NCBI GenBank assembly: GCA_913020765.1
Contig: CAJWAO010000017.1
Location: 1-33,643, forward strand
Reading direction: 5' to 3'
DNA: 33,643 nucleotides
DNA from: an uncultured Flavobacteriales bacterium
Lineage (GTDB): Bacteria > Bacteroidota > Bacteroidia > Flavobacteriales_D > Crocinitomicaceae
The first letter of the stretch is position 1. Each line of letters begins with the position of its first letter. The notes under the pieces are model-generated. The model was not told where the DNA came from. It saw nothing but the letters and a program-made list of their open reading frames with translations, and made no database searches. The position numbers and the translations under genes were made by a program. Below, one piece after another: positions 32,916 to 33,643 of this stretch.

Positions 32916-33584
32916 ATGCAAAAGAAATCTGTTCTTATTGTAGATGACGATGATGACATAAGAAATCTTCTCTGCTATAACCTCGAAAAAAATGGTTTTC
33001 ACGTCGAAACTGCAGTAAACGGAAAAGAGTGTCTTTCAAAACTTAAAAGTAAAAAACCAAATCTAATTTTACTCGATGTAATGATGCCAGAAATGGATGG
33101 TCTTGAGGTATGTGAACAGATCAAGTCAGAAAAAGAAAATGCAGATATTCTAATTTGTTTTCTCACCGCGAGAGGTGAAGATTACAGTCAAATTGCAGCG
33201 CTCGAAGCTGGTGGAGACGATTATGTAACCAAACCAATAAAACCAAAAGTTCTATTGAGCCGAATAAATGCAATTCTTCGCAGAACAGAGGGTAAAGTTG
33301 ATTCCACAGCCAACGGAGTCCGAATTGACCACGATAAATATATTGTCCATAAAAATGGTGAAGAGTTGCTCTTTCCGAAGAAGGAATTTGAGTTACTTTC
33401 CCTTCTCATGTCTAAACCTGACCATGTATTTAGACGCAATGAAATTTTAGACTCCGTATGGGGTTCGGATATCATCGTTGGGGACCGAACCATTGATGTG
33501 CATATTAGAAAACTCAGAAGGAAACTTGGAGAAGAGCAAATATCAACTGTGAAGGGTATTGGATATAAGTACAATTCCAAATAA
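32916..33584 (+). CDS. PhoB-like response regulator (OmpR family)
   Basis: A 222-residue regulator. The receiver domain has a run of Asp residues (10-14), phospho-acceptor Asp54 (LILLDVMMPEMDG), Thr84 and Lys106 (VTKP). The winged-helix domain has FRRNEILDSVWGSDIIVGDR and TIDVHIRKLRRKLGEEQIST, close to the PhoB/PhoP pattern. It is transcribed divergently from the other OmpR-family regulator with 181 bases between. A hairpin terminator follows, so a partner kinase, if any, is not in the same transcript or lies beyond the window. Confidence 0.94.
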   Translation: MQKKSVLIVDDDDDIRNLLCYNLEKNGFHVETAVNGKECLSKLKSKKPNLILLDVMMPEMDGLEVCEQIKSEKENADILICFLTARGEDYSQIAALEAGGDDYVTKPIKPKVLLSRINAILRRTEGKVDSTANGVRIDHDKYIVHKNGEELLFPKKEFELLSLLMSKPDHVFRRNEILDSVWGSDIIVGDRTIDVHIRKLRRKLGEEQISTVKGIGYKYNSK

Positions 33585-33589
33585 TACAA

Positions 33590-33618
33590 AAAACACTACC
33601 CGAAAGCAGTGTTTTAAG
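33590..33618. terminator. Hairpin terminator after the PhoB-like regulator (works in both directions)
   Basis: AAAACACT (33590-33597) pairs with AGTGTTTT (33608-33615) across a 10-base loop. On the plus strand the stem ends in TTTT. On the minus strand it ends in six T's, a stronger signal for any gene entering from the right. The remaining bases to 33643 show no feature. Confidence 0.65.
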
Positions 33619-33643
33619 TGATTTGAGTTATAGTCTTAGTGTA

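Noticed and set aside
32048-33584. Two OmpR-family regulators as a recent tandem duplication
   Set aside because: They are divergent and differ through both domains (one RprY-like, one PhoB-like), so simple duplication is not supported.

Overview
The window is a compact, AT-rich chromosomal segment from a member of the Bacteroidota, most likely the order Flavobacteriales. The evidence is: TAnnTTTG-type (-7) promoters and almost no Shine-Dalgarno sequences; a type IX secretion (T9SS) C-terminal sorting domain on a GxGYxYP protein; DUF1573 and DUF2911 proteins; a sirtuin that has lost its zinc cysteines; and an uncharacterised coiled-coil gene next to zapA and rny. I see no phage, insertion sequence, CRISPR array or rRNA. 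Placement below order level is a guess.

Layout. Positions 1-1013 hold the end of a thioredoxin-like protein, a sirtuin deacylase and a tRNA-Val(GAC) on the minus strand. Positions 1013-3396 (minus) hold an SPFH/band-7 protein and dnaA. Positions 3614-8499 (plus) hold a hotdog thioesterase, the last two steps of a histidine-degradation route (hutG-type and hutF) and a large membrane patatin closed by a clear terminator. Positions 8649-12484 (plus) hold a SirB1-like transglutaminase-fold protein and the overlapping genes pepT-holA-rsmE. Positions 12466-13769 (minus) hold thyA-folA. Positions 14245-19710 (minus) hold a DUF2911 protein, an EamA transporter, a DUF418 membrane protein, a ferredoxin-NADP reductase and a sensor kinase. 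Positions 19848-22532 (plus) hold a small helical protein, gpsA and an aspartate kinase. Positions 22702-26173 (plus) are a complete four-gene TroABCD-like metal-ion ABC importer behind a palindrome and a -7 box. Positions 26420-27260 hold two tandem DUF1573 genes. Positions 27257-32734 (minus) hold a T9SS-exported GxGYxYP protein, rny, zapA, a coiled-coil gene, tsaB and an OmpR-family regulator. A second, PhoB-like regulator diverges at 32916.

How the genes work together. Most are housekeeping: replication (dnaA, holA), folate and dTMP (thyA, folA), rRNA and tRNA modification (rsmE, tsaB), RNA turnover and division (rny, zapA), lipid precursor and amino-acid supply (gpsA, aspartate kinase). 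Coding density is very high: no gene-free stretch exceeds 300 bases (the longest, 26174-26419, is about 246), and several convergent pairs overlap.

Most interesting signals. (1) A recurring TAnnTTTG-N4-ATG arrangement implies near-leaderless mRNAs for sirB1-like, pepT, thyA and a response regulator, with weaker versions at dnaA, gpsA and the patatin. (2) A strong intrinsic-terminator hairpin lies inside the signal-peptide codons of the second DUF1573 gene. (3) Inverted repeats sit directly upstream of the -7 boxes of the metal importer, the ferredoxin-NADP reductase and a response regulator. I found no clear candidate for an entirely new multi-gene system.
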